Below are positions 1 through 9,621 of a stretch of 64,000 nt of DNA, piece after piece. Numbering within the stretch: position 1 is the first letter of the stretch; every line of letters starts with the position of its first letter. The notes beneath the pieces are model-generated. The model did not search any database. It was given only the letters and a program-made list of their open reading frames with translations, and was not told where the DNA came from. The translations under genes were made by a program, and so were the position numbers. This DNA is from Ligilactobacillus sp. WC1T17 (lineage in GTDB: Bacteria; Bacillota; Bacilli; Lactobacillales; Lactobacillaceae). The stretch is from NCBI GenBank assembly GCA_900110005.1, contig FOCC01000003.1:116535-180534 (forward strand), read 5' to 3'.

Positions 1-627
1 ATTATAAACTAACTTGCTGTACATGTCATCAGCTATTAAGCAAATATCATGTTCAACCGCCCAATTACCAATACTTTCCAACTCTTCACGTGTATAAATC
101 AACCCTGAAGGATTTTGCGGTGAATTGATAATAATAGCAGTCGTTTTAGGAGTTCTACATGCTTCTAATTCTTCTACCGTAACTTTATATGCTTGGGGTT
201 TGACAAAAACAGGCACGGCACCGGCTAATTTAACTTGTTCACCATAACTTACCCAATATGGCAAAGGAATTAAAACTTCATCGCCGGGATCTAAGACGAC
301 CTGTGCTACCGCATATAAAGAGAATTTTCCTCCAACTGTTACCGCAACATTATCTTTATCAAAATTCGTTTTATGATCCCAATTGACAAAATTAGCAATC
401 GCTGCGCGCAGCTCATCAATACCTAAAGCCGGCGTATAAAAATCTGATTTACCACTTTCAATAGCTGCAATAGCGGCTTTTTTGATATGATATGGAGTAT
501 TAAAATTAGGTTCGCCAGCGGTTAAATTAATAACATCAACCCCTGCCTTTTTCATCTGCTTAGCTTTAGCTGATAAGGCTAAAGTTGCTGACGGTGTAAT
601 ATTTTGAGAACGTTGTGATAACTTCAT
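1..627 (-). CDS. PLP-dependent aminotransferase, class I/II (partial, C-terminus outside window)
   Basis: The first 209 codons of an AspB/PatA-like aminotransferase run off the left edge. The protein opens MKLSQRSQNITPSATLALS, then INLTAGEPNFNTP, the substrate-contacting N-terminal segment of this fold-type I family. NSPQNPSG, the conserved loop before the second half of the large domain, is near residue 165. The PLP lysine lies beyond the window edge. The ATG at 625-627 follows an ACGGAGGTT ribosome binding site. It is probably an aspartate or aromatic aminotransferase; the substrate cannot be decided from this half. The gene sits immediately downstream of the TseB-like gene on the same strand (gap 13 bp), so they are probably cotranscribed with the DinG gene. 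Confidence 0.85.
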   Translation of the reverse strand, partial: MKLSQRSQNITPSATLALSAKAKQMKKAGVDVINLTAGEPNFNTPYHIKKAAIAAIESGKSDFYTPALGIDELRAAIANFVNWDHKTNFDKDNVAVTVGGKFSLYAVAQVVLDPGDEVLIPLPYWVSYGEQVKLAGAVPVFVKPQAYKVTVEELEACRTPKTTAIIINSPQNPSGLIYTREELESIGNWAVEHDICLIADDMYSKLVYN

Positions 628-640
628 ATAAAAACCTCCG

Positions 641-1135
641 TTAAATATTTTGAATTGATTTTAAAACTTGACCACTCTTGAAAGCAATAGTATCGTAGCA
701 AAGATTGCCATTTTGGTTCAGATAAGAAATTTCCCAAACCGGCGTTTTTTTCTGCATGCCCATCCCGATATTTAAAAATCTTTTAACTGTGACATGCTTT
801 TTGACAATATTTTTGGCCTGAGCTGCGTTGATACCATCTGTTTGATTATAAATAATAATCTTTTTACCATTATGGTAAACAATGACATAGACCTTTTCTT
901 TTTTGTTATTGGTGCCTGACACCATATAAAAGGTTTGTTTGCGGTTATAGTGGTAAAAAGAAGTAACCTTTTTCAAATTAGCATATTTCTCAGCTAAACT
1001 GACCGTTTTATGATAAGCCACCCTTCTAGGCGCTTGAGCCTTGAAATATCCGCCTAAAACTAAAAGAATTGCTAATAGGATAATACTGATAGTCCACATT
1101 CTTGTTCTTCTTTTAGCTGCTAATGTTCGTTTCAT
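641..1135 (-). CDS. TseB/YpmB-like membrane-anchored protein (DUF5590)
   Basis: This 164-residue protein has a basic N-terminus (KRTLAAKRRTR), one membrane segment at about residues 13-31 and an extracellular remainder with two short alpha/beta repeats, the layout of the YpmB/TseB family. In Bacillus subtilis TseB is linked to a class A/B penicillin-binding protein and cell elongation; applying that role here is inference. The neighbourhood (DinG-like upstream, aminotransferase downstream) matches the common ypmA-ypmB-aspB arrangement of Firmicutes and supports the assignment. No enzymatic motif is visible. Confidence 0.75.
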   Translation of the reverse strand: MKRTLAAKRRTRMWTISIILLAILLVLGGYFKAQAPRRVAYHKTVSLAEKYANLKKVTSFYHYNRKQTFYMVSGTNNKKEKVYVIVYHNGKKIIIYNQTDGINAAQAKNIVKKHVTVKRFLNIGMGMQKKTPVWEISYLNQNGNLCYDTIAFKSGQVLKSIQNI

Positions 1136-1194
1136 TCACTTAGCTCCATTCACAGTAATCTAGATATTAATTATATCAGTCTTAAGCCTAAATG

Positions 1195-3993
1195 TTACTT
1201 AAAAGTTTCAAATTCCTGCAATTTATGTTTAATTTCATTAGCCATGTTACCCGTTGGAAGCTCAACTAAAGGCAAATCGTTGGGTAAAGCTTTAATAAAT
1301 TCACTAGCATAGCGTTTATTGATAAGCCGTGTATCTAAAACAGCCATTACCCCAAAATCATGCTGACTACGTATCAAACGACCAAAACCTTGACTAAATT
1401 GCAGCACGGCCTTAGGCAACGTCAACATAGCAAATGAGTTGTGTCCTGCTTTTTGTAACCTTTTAGCCTGAATTTTATTTAACAGGCGGTCTGGCGGCTG
1501 AAAAGGCAGTCTCGTAATGATTAGCAGTTCCAGCTTATCTTTTGGCAAATCGATTCCTTCCCAAAAACTATCCGCTCCGAGCAAAACACTTGGGTTGGAG
1601 CTTAGCATAAAGCGCTTTTTTAATTTGCCAGGACTGCCGTTAACTCCTTGCGCTAAAATTTCACGTTTTTTGGTAACGCCTTTTTGTTCTAAACCACTGT
1701 ATACAGCCTTAATATCTTCCAGCGAATTGAATAAAATCAAGGTTTGACACTGATTGACTGTCAAAATGTCCGTTAAAGCTGCAATCAGGTAGTCATGATA
1801 TATTTTTTTATCTTTTAAATTAGACAAATCAGGACCATCCGTCGCTAAAACGGCTAAAGCCTGCTTTTGGTAATCAAATGTTCCATGGTAGCTAGTGAAA
1901 ACACAATCATCACTTAAGCCGAGATTAGCTTTGACATACTGGGCTGTTTTGGGCGTATAAAAACCTGCACCACACATCACAATATGGTCGAACTTGCTAT
2001 ACAAAATGTCTTTTAGCATGCTACCTGAAGAAAGTTGTGAAAAACAAATCCGCAAATGAGTTTTAGGATTATCAGCTGCATATTTTAACCAAATCAATGT
2101 TTCATCAGTATTTTCTAATTGGCTAAATTCCAATAATTTCCAATTATCCAATGCTCCTATCAATTTCAAGCAGTTATTAAACCAAGACGTTAATAAGCTG
2201 GTTGCTTCATAGCCCAATGTTTTTTGCTCTAAAGCTGCTTCAAATCGCTGCTTATAATGGTTTACTTGTCCTAAAAATTCTTGATACGCTTTGGAAATTT
2301 TTAAAAAGATAGCAAAATTGCTTTTCAAAAAGCCTAATAATTTACCACCGTCCAATTCAATTTCAACAAAATCGTCCTTAGCACGTTTATGCTTGCAAAA
2401 TTTTTCCCACAACTTTTCTCTAAGGTAAGGTACACCGTAATCAATGGTTTGCAAATTACGCAATAAGACGCGGTATTCATGTTTAGTTAAAAATCCCTGT
2501 TCAACTAATTGAGCAAAAGAGTACGAAATACGTGATTCCATTTCTACCAGCAAAGTATCAGCCATAATTTTAATCAAATCTAAATCAATTTGAGCCTGAC
2601 TTTGCTGCAAAACGGCTGTGCTTAAATGCTGCGCTTCATCCACAATTAAGCCTTCTGCCGTTTGAGCTAATTCGGCAGCGTGACTTAGTAGATAAGCCTG
2701 GTTAGTCAAAATTAAATCGGCATATTTAACTCGTTGTTCACGTTGACGCAAAAAATCAGCTGCAAAAAAAGGACTATTTGGATTTAAACTGGTCACGCCT
2801 TGATGTTTAATCAATTTAAACAACTGGTGATTATACGTTGTTAATTTTAATTCATCCAAATCTCCTGTTTTACTTTCAAAGAGCCAAACTAAAATCCTCA
2901 TCTGTAACAAACGGGTTTGATCATTTAAAGGCATGCTGAGACTGTGATAAAATTTGTCCAAATCAATGTAATGCCCTGAACCTTTTAAAACTTCGACAGT
3001 AAACGAAAAAGGCACTATCTGCTTTAAAAGCTGAAGCGAATCTTTGGTTAGCTGATCTAATAGTGCCGTCGTTTTGGTTGCTACCACCAGCTGGTGGCCG
3101 TTTTTAGCCCAATAGATTCCAGGCAACAAGTAACCTAACGTTTTACCCATACCAGTTGGGGCTTGGATAACTAAGGTCTTATCTTCATCCGTCAGCTGCT
3201 GATTGATGTCTAACATCATTTGAACCTGATCTTGACGCCACTCTAAAAAGGCGCCGAATAATTGTTCCTGTGCTGCCTTGGTTTGCGGAAAAAGTACCTT
3301 CTGCTTGTGACTGGTTGCCAACACTTGTTTTTTTAAAACAAGGCCTTTAATTTCATAATAGCCATCAAAAATATCTTTTTCATCTTGCTCTAGAGCTGCT
3401 TTAAAGACATCACTAGTCTCAAATAGCATACTATCTGCCAGCTTTAGCAGGCTTTTTAATAAAGACTTGGGAAAAGTTTTAATTTTTTTAATTAAAAATA
3501 AAAAAAGGTTGGCTGTAGCCAAAGCATCACTATCAGCTCGGTGCGGATGATTATGCGATAATCCCAAGTATTTGGTTAAATCACTGAGCTTATATGAAGC
3601 CAAAGTTGGTAAAACCACTTGAGCCAGCTGGACTGTGTCAATTCCTTCCAAATTAAGGCTTGGAAAACCGATGCGCTCAAACTCAGCATTTAAAAAGCGA
3701 TAATCTAATTCAATATTGTGCGCTACAAAAACCGTCTGCTGCAACAAAGCATAAATGGTTGGTGCGACATCATCAAAAGTTGGCGCTTTTTTTACATCTT
3801 GATTCGTAATGTTGGTTAACGCTTGAACTTCTTCGGGGATTGGTTTCAACGGGTTGATTAAAGTCGAAAATTCATTGACAATTTTGCCGTTTTCAATAAA
3901 AACACATGAAAATTGAATCAAGCGTTCACTGCCATCAGGGTTAGTCCCTGTCATTTCTAAATCAACGACCGCATATGTTTTTGCATTTGTCAT
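1195..3993 (-). CDS. dinG: DinG-family protein: DnaQ-like 3'-5' exonuclease fused to helicase
   Basis: This large nuclease/helicase has two parts. An N-terminal DEDD exonuclease shows VVDLEMTG at its start and HRADSDALAT (Exo III motif) about 140 residues later. A superfamily 2 XPD/DinG-type helicase core follows, with Walker A QAPTGMGKT, the DEAQ box of motif II in GLIVDEAQHLS, and motif VI GFGRLIRS near the C-terminus. The Firmicutes version usually lacks the iron-sulphur cysteines of Escherichia coli DinG and has this extra exonuclease, as here. It probably acts in DNA repair or replication-conflict processing. The frame stays open to a TTG at 4053 and also has ATGs at 4029 and 3996. I chose the ATG at 3991-3993 because the exonuclease domain starts right after it, but the upstream ribosome binding sites are weak and the start is uncertain. 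Confidence 0.85.
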   Translation of the reverse strand: MTNAKTYAVVDLEMTGTNPDGSERLIQFSCVFIENGKIVNEFSTLINPLKPIPEEVQALTNITNQDVKKAPTFDDVAPTIYALLQQTVFVAHNIELDYRFLNAEFERIGFPSLNLEGIDTVQLAQVVLPTLASYKLSDLTKYLGLSHNHPHRADSDALATANLFLFLIKKIKTFPKSLLKSLLKLADSMLFETSDVFKAALEQDEKDIFDGYYEIKGLVLKKQVLATSHKQKVLFPQTKAAQEQLFGAFLEWRQDQVQMMLDINQQLTDEDKTLVIQAPTGMGKTLGYLLPGIYWAKNGHQLVVATKTTALLDQLTKDSLQLLKQIVPFSFTVEVLKGSGHYIDLDKFYHSLSMPLNDQTRLLQMRILVWLFESKTGDLDELKLTTYNHQLFKLIKHQGVTSLNPNSPFFAADFLRQREQRVKYADLILTNQAYLLSHAAELAQTAEGLIVDEAQHLSTAVLQQSQAQIDLDLIKIMADTLLVEMESRISYSFAQLVEQGFLTKHEYRVLLRNLQTIDYGVPYLREKLWEKFCKHKRAKDDFVEIELDGGKLLGFLKSNFAIFLKISKAYQEFLGQVNHYKQRFEAALEQKTLGYEATSLLTSWFNNCLKLIGALDNWKLLEFSQLENTDETLIWLKYAADNPKTHLRICFSQLSSGSMLKDILYSKFDHIVMCGAGFYTPKTAQYVKANLGLSDDCVFTSYHGTFDYQKQALAVLATDGPDLSNLKDKKIYHDYLIAALTDILTVNQCQTLILFNSLEDIKAVYSGLEQKGVTKKREILAQGVNGSPGKLKKRFMLSSNPSVLLGADSFWEGIDLPKDKLELLIITRLPFQPPDRLLNKIQAKRLQKAGHNSFAMLTLPKAVLQFSQGFGRLIRSQHDFGVMAVLDTRLINKRYASEFIKALPNDLPLVELPTGNMANEIKHKLQEFETFK

Positions 3994-4068
3994 CATTTCA
4001 CCAATTTCATTTTCATAATATACTTCCATCTTACCACATATCTGCCTTGGCAAAAATATCTTAGTAGC

Positions 4069-4097
4069 TTGTCCTTGTACTAAAAGACAGGTATAAT
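4069..4097 (+). promoter_or_regulatory. promoter of the mevalonate operon
   Basis: TTGTCC (4069-4074), a 17-bp spacer and TATAAT (4092-4097) lie 41 bp before the mvk start. This is a near-consensus vegetative promoter in the 80-140 bp gap between divergent dinG and mvk. Confidence 0.75.
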
Positions 4098-4137
4098 TAG
4101 CATGATTGCAAAAAAAGATTGGAAAGGAAGCACTTGA

Positions 4138-5076
4138 TTGGAAACAAGATTAAGTACCGGCTTTGGTGAAAGTCACGCCAAGGTAATTTTAATCGGCGAG
4201 CACGCTGTTGTCTACGGACAACCAGCGATTGCCATACCGCTTAAAACAATTAAAACAACCGTTACGCTTAAAGCGCGCTCGGATAACAAATGCTATCTTA
4301 AAAGTGACTATTTTTCAGGCGAACTAGCCGCTGTTCCTAAAGAAATGTATGGTATCAAGCACTTGATTGTTGCCATTTTAAAAAGACAAAACTATCAACT
4401 AGGTCTAGACATCAACATTAAAAGCCAAGTGCCTATTGCCCGCGGAATGGGCTCATCTGCCAGTGTGGCCATTGCTTTGGTCAGAGCCTTATATAGTTTT
4501 TTTGGACTTGCCTTAAGTCAAAAAATCCTGTTATCAGAAGCCAATATTGAAGAAATTGATACTCATAAGAATCCAAGCGGACTTGATGCTGCTACTTGCG
4601 CTTCTAATATTCCAATTTGGCTAATTAAAGGAAAAGAAATCAAGCCCATCCCGATTAATTTAGCTGCCTGCCTTTTAATCTGTGACACCGGTATTCAAGG
4701 GCAAACATCTTTAGCCATCAAAGCGGTTAAAGAAAAATTAGCTAAGGAGCCCAAGGTTACTAACAAACAAATTGCTGCTTTAGGTCAGCTGACAATCCAA
4801 GCTAAAAAGCAACTGGCTGAAAATGATCCCAAAGGCTTAGGCCAAACATTCAACGAAGCTCAAAAATTGCTCAGAGCTTTAGATGTCAGTTCAAAAGAAT
4901 TAGATTATTACTTGGAACTGGCACAAAAAAATCATGTTTTAGGGGCTAAGTTGACTGGCGGCGGTCGTGGTGGCTGTTTTATCTGCCTAGTTCAAAATAT
5001 AACCCAAGCTCATGAACTAGCCCAAAAGCTTACTCAGGCCGGCGTTAAAAAAACTTGGATTGAACCTTTAAATTGA
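4138..5076 (+). CDS. mvk: mevalonate kinase
   Basis: This enzyme phosphorylates mevalonate to 5-phosphomevalonate, the first kinase step of the lower mevalonate pathway. The 312-residue protein has GHMP-kinase features: an N-terminal GEHAVVYG motif (residues 20-27), the glycine/serine-rich ATP loop PIARGMGSSASVA (about 99-111) and C-terminal KLTGGGRGGC. The start is a TTG at 4138 with GGAAAGGAAG placed 7-8 nt upstream; no in-frame ATG fits better. It is the first gene of a four-gene operon (mvk, mvaD, mvaK2, fni) and ends 12 bp before mvaD. Confidence 0.96.
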   Translation: METRLSTGFGESHAKVILIGEHAVVYGQPAIAIPLKTIKTTVTLKARSDNKCYLKSDYFSGELAAVPKEMYGIKHLIVAILKRQNYQLGLDINIKSQVPIARGMGSSASVAIALVRALYSFFGLALSQKILLSEANIEEIDTHKNPSGLDAATCASNIPIWLIKGKEIKPIPINLAACLLICDTGIQGQTSLAIKAVKEKLAKEPKVTNKQIAALGQLTIQAKKQLAENDPKGLGQTFNEAQKLLRALDVSSKELDYYLELAQKNHVLGAKLTGGGRGGCFICLVQNITQAHELAQKLTQAGVKKTWIEPLN

Positions 5077-5088
5077 GGAGAAAAAATA

Positions 5089-6069
5089 ATGAAAAAAACA
5101 GCCCGTGCCCATACCAATATTGCTTTAGTCAAATATTGGGGCAAAAAAGATACTGATTTGATTATCCCTATGAATGGTTCTATTTCGTTAACGTTAGACC
5201 ATTTTTATACCGATACTACAGTTGAATTTGACCCTAGCTTAACTGCTGATTCGTTTATTTTAGATGGTCAGGCAAAACAAGATCAAAAGCTGGTTCATTT
5301 TATGAATCACGTGCGCAAGTTAGCTAATATCAAAACATTTGCTCATATTAATTCAACTAACCACGTGCCTACAGCTGCTGGGCTGGCCTCTTCTTCGTCG
5401 GCCTACGCTGCTTTAGCTTTAGCCGCCAGTTCAGCTGCTGGACTTAATTTAACGGCTAAAGATTTATCGCGTCTAGCCCGCAAAGGATCTGGTTCAGCTA
5501 CTAGATCAATTTATGGCGGCTTTGTTGAATGGATAGCCGGCGAGGATGATTTAACATCTTACGCTGTTCCTTTAGAAGAGCACACATCTTGGAAAATTGC
5601 GATGATTGCCATTGTATTGAATAGCGCCCAAAAAAAGATTAGTTCACGTGCCGGTATGCAAACAGCCCAAACATCACCCTATTACCCAGCATGGGTCAAA
5701 ACAGCAAATGACGATCTCAAATCCATGCGTCAAGCGATTGAAACCCGCGATTTTGAACTTTTAGGAACCGTAGCCGAAAGTTCAGCCCTTAAAATGCACG
5801 CTTTAAATCTCAGTTCTAAGCCGCATTTTTCTTATTTTATGCCTGAAAGCATCATTGCCATGCAAAAAGTCGAAGAACTTCGTACCATGGGTATTCCTTG
5901 TTATTACACCATGGATGCGGGTCCCAACGTTAAAGTTATCTGTGAAGAAGAAAATATTGCCGCCATCATAGATCATTTATCCAAAGTTTTCGGCAAAGAC
6001 CAATTACTAGTGGCCCACCCTGGCGAAGGAGCTAAACTTATTACAAATGAAGGGATTGAAGCAAAGTGA
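5089..6069 (+). CDS. mvaD: diphosphomevalonate decarboxylase
   Basis: This enzyme converts mevalonate 5-diphosphate plus ATP to isopentenyl diphosphate and CO2. The 326-residue protein has the family N-terminus ARAHTNIALVKYWGK (residues 4-18), the phosphate-binding loop VPTAAGLASSSSAYAAL near residue 90 and SGSATRSIYGGFVEW near residue 140. C-terminal TMDAGPNVK contains the conserved Asp. A GGAG ribosome binding site lies just before the ATG. Its stop codon overlaps the GTG start of mvaK2, so translation of the two is coupled. Confidence 0.96.
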   Translation: MKKTARAHTNIALVKYWGKKDTDLIIPMNGSISLTLDHFYTDTTVEFDPSLTADSFILDGQAKQDQKLVHFMNHVRKLANIKTFAHINSTNHVPTAAGLASSSSAYAALALAASSAAGLNLTAKDLSRLARKGSGSATRSIYGGFVEWIAGEDDLTSYAVPLEEHTSWKIAMIAIVLNSAQKKISSRAGMQTAQTSPYYPAWVKTANDDLKSMRQAIETRDFELLGTVAESSALKMHALNLSSKPHFSYFMPESIIAMQKVEELRTMGIPCYYTMDAGPNVKVICEEENIAAIIDHLSKVFGKDQLLVAHPGEGAKLITNEGIEAK

Positions 6070-7133
6070 TTACCGTCAAAGCACCCGGAAAACTTTATAT
6101 TGCCGGCGAATATGCAGTCGTTGAGCCCGGCTGTCCTGCCATTTTAGTAGGCTTAAACCGTTATGTATATGCTACAATTGAAGACAGCTTAGAGCAAGGT
6201 ACCATTGCTTCCAAACAATATAATCAGGTGCTTAACTGGATGCGTAACGGAACTGAACTGAGCTTAAAACAAGACATTAAGCCATTTGAATATATTCTGT
6301 CCGCCATCCGTATTGTGGAACAATATGCCCATGAATCAGGCACTAAGCTTAAATTGTATCATTTAAGCATTGATAGCGAACTAGACAGTTCTGATGGCAA
6401 AAAATACGGACTCGGCTCTTCGGCTGCTGTTACAGTTGTCACCGTCAAGGCTTTATGCAACTATTATCATTTAGCTGTCACTCAAAATGACATCTTCAAA
6501 TTAGCTGCTTTAGCCCATTTTGCGGTTCAAGGCAATGGTTCTTTAGGTGATGTAGCAGCCAGCGTTTTTGGGGGCTGGATTAGCTATTATTCGTTTGACC
6601 GGCAGTGGCTGCTGGAAGCTTCCCAGCACTTTTCTTTAACTGAACTACTTCAAAAAGACTGGCCGGGGTTAAAAATTACACCTTTACCAATCCCAAATAA
6701 CCTAAAACTGTTGATTGGTTGGACCGGATCGCCGGCTTCAACGTCCAAACTCATAGATAAAGTTAATCCATCTAAAGAAGAACGTCACCAAAAATATCGG
6801 GCTTTTATTCATGAAAGCACACAATGCGTCGAAAAAATAATCCAGGCTTTTAAAACTAAGAACTTAGCTGAAATTCAGCAAGGGTTACGGAAAAACCGGC
6901 AGCTTCTAGCTGATCTTCACCAGATTACCGGCGTTGAAATTGAAACCTCAGCTTTAAAATATCTCATCGAAAGTGCTGAAAAATTTGGCGGAGCAGCTAA
7001 AACGTCGGGAGCCGGTGGTGGTGATTGTGGTATTGTCATTATTGATAAAAAAAAGCCAATCGCTACATTACTTGAATTGTGGCAAAACCACCATATTCTG
7101 CCACTAGATTTAAAAGTCAGCTTTGATGTTTAG
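6066..7133 (+). CDS. mvaK2: phosphomevalonate kinase
   Basis: This GHMP-family kinase converts 5-phosphomevalonate to the diphosphate. It is 355 residues long with KAPGKLYIAGEYAVVEPG at the N-terminus, the ATP loop KYGLGSSAAVTVVTV near residue 115 and C-terminal GAAKTSGAGGGDCGI. It starts at a GTG whose last two bases are shared with the mvaD stop codon (GTGA). The order mvk-mvaD-mvaK2-fni is typical of lactobacilli and cocci. Confidence 0.95.
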   Translation: MITVKAPGKLYIAGEYAVVEPGCPAILVGLNRYVYATIEDSLEQGTIASKQYNQVLNWMRNGTELSLKQDIKPFEYILSAIRIVEQYAHESGTKLKLYHLSIDSELDSSDGKKYGLGSSAAVTVVTVKALCNYYHLAVTQNDIFKLAALAHFAVQGNGSLGDVAASVFGGWISYYSFDRQWLLEASQHFSLTELLQKDWPGLKITPLPIPNNLKLLIGWTGSPASTSKLIDKVNPSKEERHQKYRAFIHESTQCVEKIIQAFKTKNLAEIQQGLRKNRQLLADLHQITGVEIETSALKYLIESAEKFGGAAKTSGAGGGDCGIVIIDKKKPIATLLELWQNHHILPLDLKVSFDV

Positions 7134-7147
7134 AAAGGATTAAAAAT

Positions 7148-8176
7148 ATGAGTCAGCAAGCCCATCGTAAAGATGAACACTTTTTTATTGCTGAAAAGCT
7201 ATATCAAAAAAAAGCCCAAAACGGCTTAGACCAAATCCGCTTAGTTGGCACTAACCTGCCTGAATTAGCCCTTGATGAAATTGATTTACAAACAACTTTA
7301 GTCGGTCAAAAGATTGCCGCCCCTTTTTTTATCAATGCATTAACGGGGGGAAGCAAGCAAACTGATAAAGTCAACCTAACCTTAGCACGGGTAGCCCAAA
7401 AAACGAACCTGCCGATGGCAGTCGGCTCACAAAGCATTGCTTTAAAAGAACCCCAGCGGCAAGCTGGTTTTAAAGCCTTAAGGACTGTTAATCCAAAAGG
7501 AATGTTTTTAGCTAACCTTGGTGTTAATCATCCGCTTAATAATGTCAACCAAGCGTTAGATATGCTGGATGCATCAGCCATTGAACTGCATTTAAACGTT
7601 GCCCAGGAGTTAGTCATGCCTGAAGGTGATCGTATCTTTTATTGGCAGGATAATTTGCGCCAGCTGCTTGCACAGGTCAAAAAACCAATCTTGGTGAAAG
7701 AAGTCGGCTTTGGTATGACTCCTCAAACGTTAAAAATTTTAACAGATTTAGGCGTTAAATATGTTGATTTAGCCGGCAAAGGCGGCACAAATTTTCAACG
7801 AATCGAAAATGAACGGCGCAAGGAAAACAAACTCACAATTTTAAATGATTTAGGCTTATCAACCGCCGAAAGTCTGCTGGCTGCCAAAAAATATGCTGCT
7901 GATATTAACTTGTCTTTAACGGCTTCTGGTGGTATTAGAACGTCTTTGGATGTGGTCAAATGTTTGGTTTTAGGTGCCGATAACGTTGGTATCTCCGGTT
8001 TATTTTTGCACCTGCTTGTCCAAGATGGTGAAGATGCTTTGGTTAATTATATTGAAACGCTAAAGTGGGAAATCAGAAATATTATGGCCATTTTAGGCTG
8101 TAAAAATATCAGCCAATTAAAAAAGGTTCCATACTTACTTTCAACTGAATTACGCAATTTTGTCGAACAAATCTAA
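7148..8176 (+). CDS. fni: type 2 isopentenyl-diphosphate delta-isomerase (FMN-dependent)
   Basis: This enzyme interconverts isopentenyl and dimethylallyl diphosphate and completes the operon's supply of both C5 units. The 342-residue TIM-barrel protein shows RKDEHF near the N-terminus, FFINALTGGS (FMN/substrate loop, about residue 60), AVGSQSIAL (about residue 96) and the C-terminal flavin phosphate-binding segments ASGGIRTS and GADNVGISG. These are characteristic of the flavin-dependent type 2 enzyme rather than the Nudix type 1 enzyme. The ribosome binding site GAAAGGAT precedes the ATG. Confidence 0.95.
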   Translation: MSQQAHRKDEHFFIAEKLYQKKAQNGLDQIRLVGTNLPELALDEIDLQTTLVGQKIAAPFFINALTGGSKQTDKVNLTLARVAQKTNLPMAVGSQSIALKEPQRQAGFKALRTVNPKGMFLANLGVNHPLNNVNQALDMLDASAIELHLNVAQELVMPEGDRIFYWQDNLRQLLAQVKKPILVKEVGFGMTPQTLKILTDLGVKYVDLAGKGGTNFQRIENERRKENKLTILNDLGLSTAESLLAAKKYAADINLSLTASGGIRTSLDVVKCLVLGADNVGISGLFLHLLVQDGEDALVNYIETLKWEIRNIMAILGCKNISQLKKVPYLLSTELRNFVEQI

Positions 8177-8210
8177 AAAAAGAACCACTCTTAAGAGTGG
8201 TTCTTTTTTT
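8175..8210. terminator. bidirectional rho-independent terminator
   Basis: AAGAACCACTC and GAGTGGTTCTT form an 11-bp stem with a TTAA loop, flanked by A and T runs. It serves fni on the plus strand and the convergent rsmF-like gene on the minus strand. Confidence 0.9.
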
Positions 8211-9621
8211 AAGCTTCATCATCAATGATATTAAATCGTAATCCCTTGGGAAAGAAATTTTTGACGGTTAAGTCAACAACCTTGCCAAAAGCAAAGGCTT
8301 TACCTTGACAGGTTAACAGGTACCAGCCGTTCTTTTGAGCTGGGCGCTTGGCCAATGTTAACGGGTTACCAGCAACATATTTTTCCCAATCTGCTAATGA
8401 GACTGCAATTGTTTTAGGACAAGTACTTGGTTTCAACACTAAAGCTAGGCTATAAGCCGGTTCAAAGCGCTTTTTCTTGAATGTTCCCAGCATCACACCA
8501 GGTCGAATGAACTTGAGCGGTGAAATATCAGGCCAACTAGCAGGATAATAATACAAATGATCGCCTAAACATTTCAAATCATTAACAGTGAAAGTTAAAT
8601 TGAACTCTTGAGCAAAAGCCTGCCATAAATTCTTTTGTTCGGCATCAAGGCTCCAATTGGTTTTAGCTTTCTTTTTCTTCTTGGCTTTTTTTGTCTTAAC
8701 GATTTCTACGGGCCGTGTATCTCTTAATTTAGCGATAAAATGGCCCTCGCCTTGGAAATGGTGCATCATTAACCGGACACAGCCTGCTAAAGCTGGATTT
8801 TGGTCGGCAAATTCAGGCCGGCCATCGTCCATACCAGGATATTTTTGCAAAGGCACAATTTCTAAATAAGGGTAATTAGCTAGCAGCCAAGCCACAATCT
8901 GCTCATCTTCTTCAGGCGCAAAGGTACAAGTCGAATAAATTAATTCTCCACCTTGTTTTAACATCTTCAGTGCATCTTGCAAAATTAATTTTTGACGACT
9001 CGCACATTCACTAGGATAGTCCTTATGCCAATATTTGACAGCTTGGTGATTCTTTCGAAACATTCCTTCACCTGAACAAGGAGCATCAACAACTACTTTA
9101 TCAAAGTAGCCCGTAAAAACCTTTGTTAAACTGGCAGGATCTTCGTTAGTCACCATAACATTCAAAGCCCCAATACGTTCCATATTTTCCGCTAAAATCA
9201 GCGCTCTTTTTTTATTAATTTCGTTTGAGACCAACAAGCCTTGATTGGGCATAAGTGAAGCAATTTGACTAGACTTTCCGCCAGGAGCCGCACATAAATC
9301 TAAAATACGCTCGCCAGCCTTTGGTGCAGTCACTTCACCAACATACATCGCACTTAAGTCTTGACTGTAAACATAACCTGTCTGATGTTCAAGCGAATTG
9401 CCATTAACTTTGCCGACATAGCCAGTCTGGGTATATGCAACCGGCTGGGTTAAATCAAGGTTAACCGTTTGATAATTTTCCTTTAAAGGATTTAATCTAA
9501 ACCCTTTTTGAGCTTCGTCGTCAAAGCTTTCAAAAAATTGCTTAGCCTCTTTGGTCCCCAATAATTGGGTATATTTTTCAATAAAATCAGCTGGTAAATT
9601 CAACATTAATTCCTCATTCAA
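8209..9621 (-). CDS. rsmF: RsmF/NOL1-NOP2-Sun family RNA m5C methyltransferase
   Basis: This S-adenosylmethionine-dependent cytosine-5 RNA methyltransferase probably acts on 16S rRNA. The 470-residue protein has the SAM loop LCAAPGGKSSQ (about residue 108) and both family cysteines, in DAPCSGEGMF (release cysteine region) and YSTCTF (catalytic). A lysine-rich linker (KTKKAKKKKKAK, about residue 310) leads into a C-terminal PUA-like region. The start overlaps the upstream membrane-protein gene by 8 bp. The symbol is by family; which cytosine is modified cannot be read from the sequence. Confidence 0.85.
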   Translation of the reverse strand: MNEELMLNLPADFIEKYTQLLGTKEAKQFFESFDDEAQKGFRLNPLKENYQTVNLDLTQPVAYTQTGYVGKVNGNSLEHQTGYVYSQDLSAMYVGEVTAPKAGERILDLCAAPGGKSSQIASLMPNQGLLVSNEINKKRALILAENMERIGALNVMVTNEDPASLTKVFTGYFDKVVVDAPCSGEGMFRKNHQAVKYWHKDYPSECASRQKLILQDALKMLKQGGELIYSTCTFAPEEDEQIVAWLLANYPYLEIVPLQKYPGMDDGRPEFADQNPALAGCVRLMMHHFQGEGHFIAKLRDTRPVEIVKTKKAKKKKKAKTNWSLDAEQKNLWQAFAQEFNLTFTVNDLKCLGDHLYYYPASWPDISPLKFIRPGVMLGTFKKKRFEPAYSLALVLKPSTCPKTIAVSLADWEKYVAGNPLTLAKRPAQKNGWYLLTCQGKAFAFGKVVDLTVKNFFPKGLRFNIIDDEA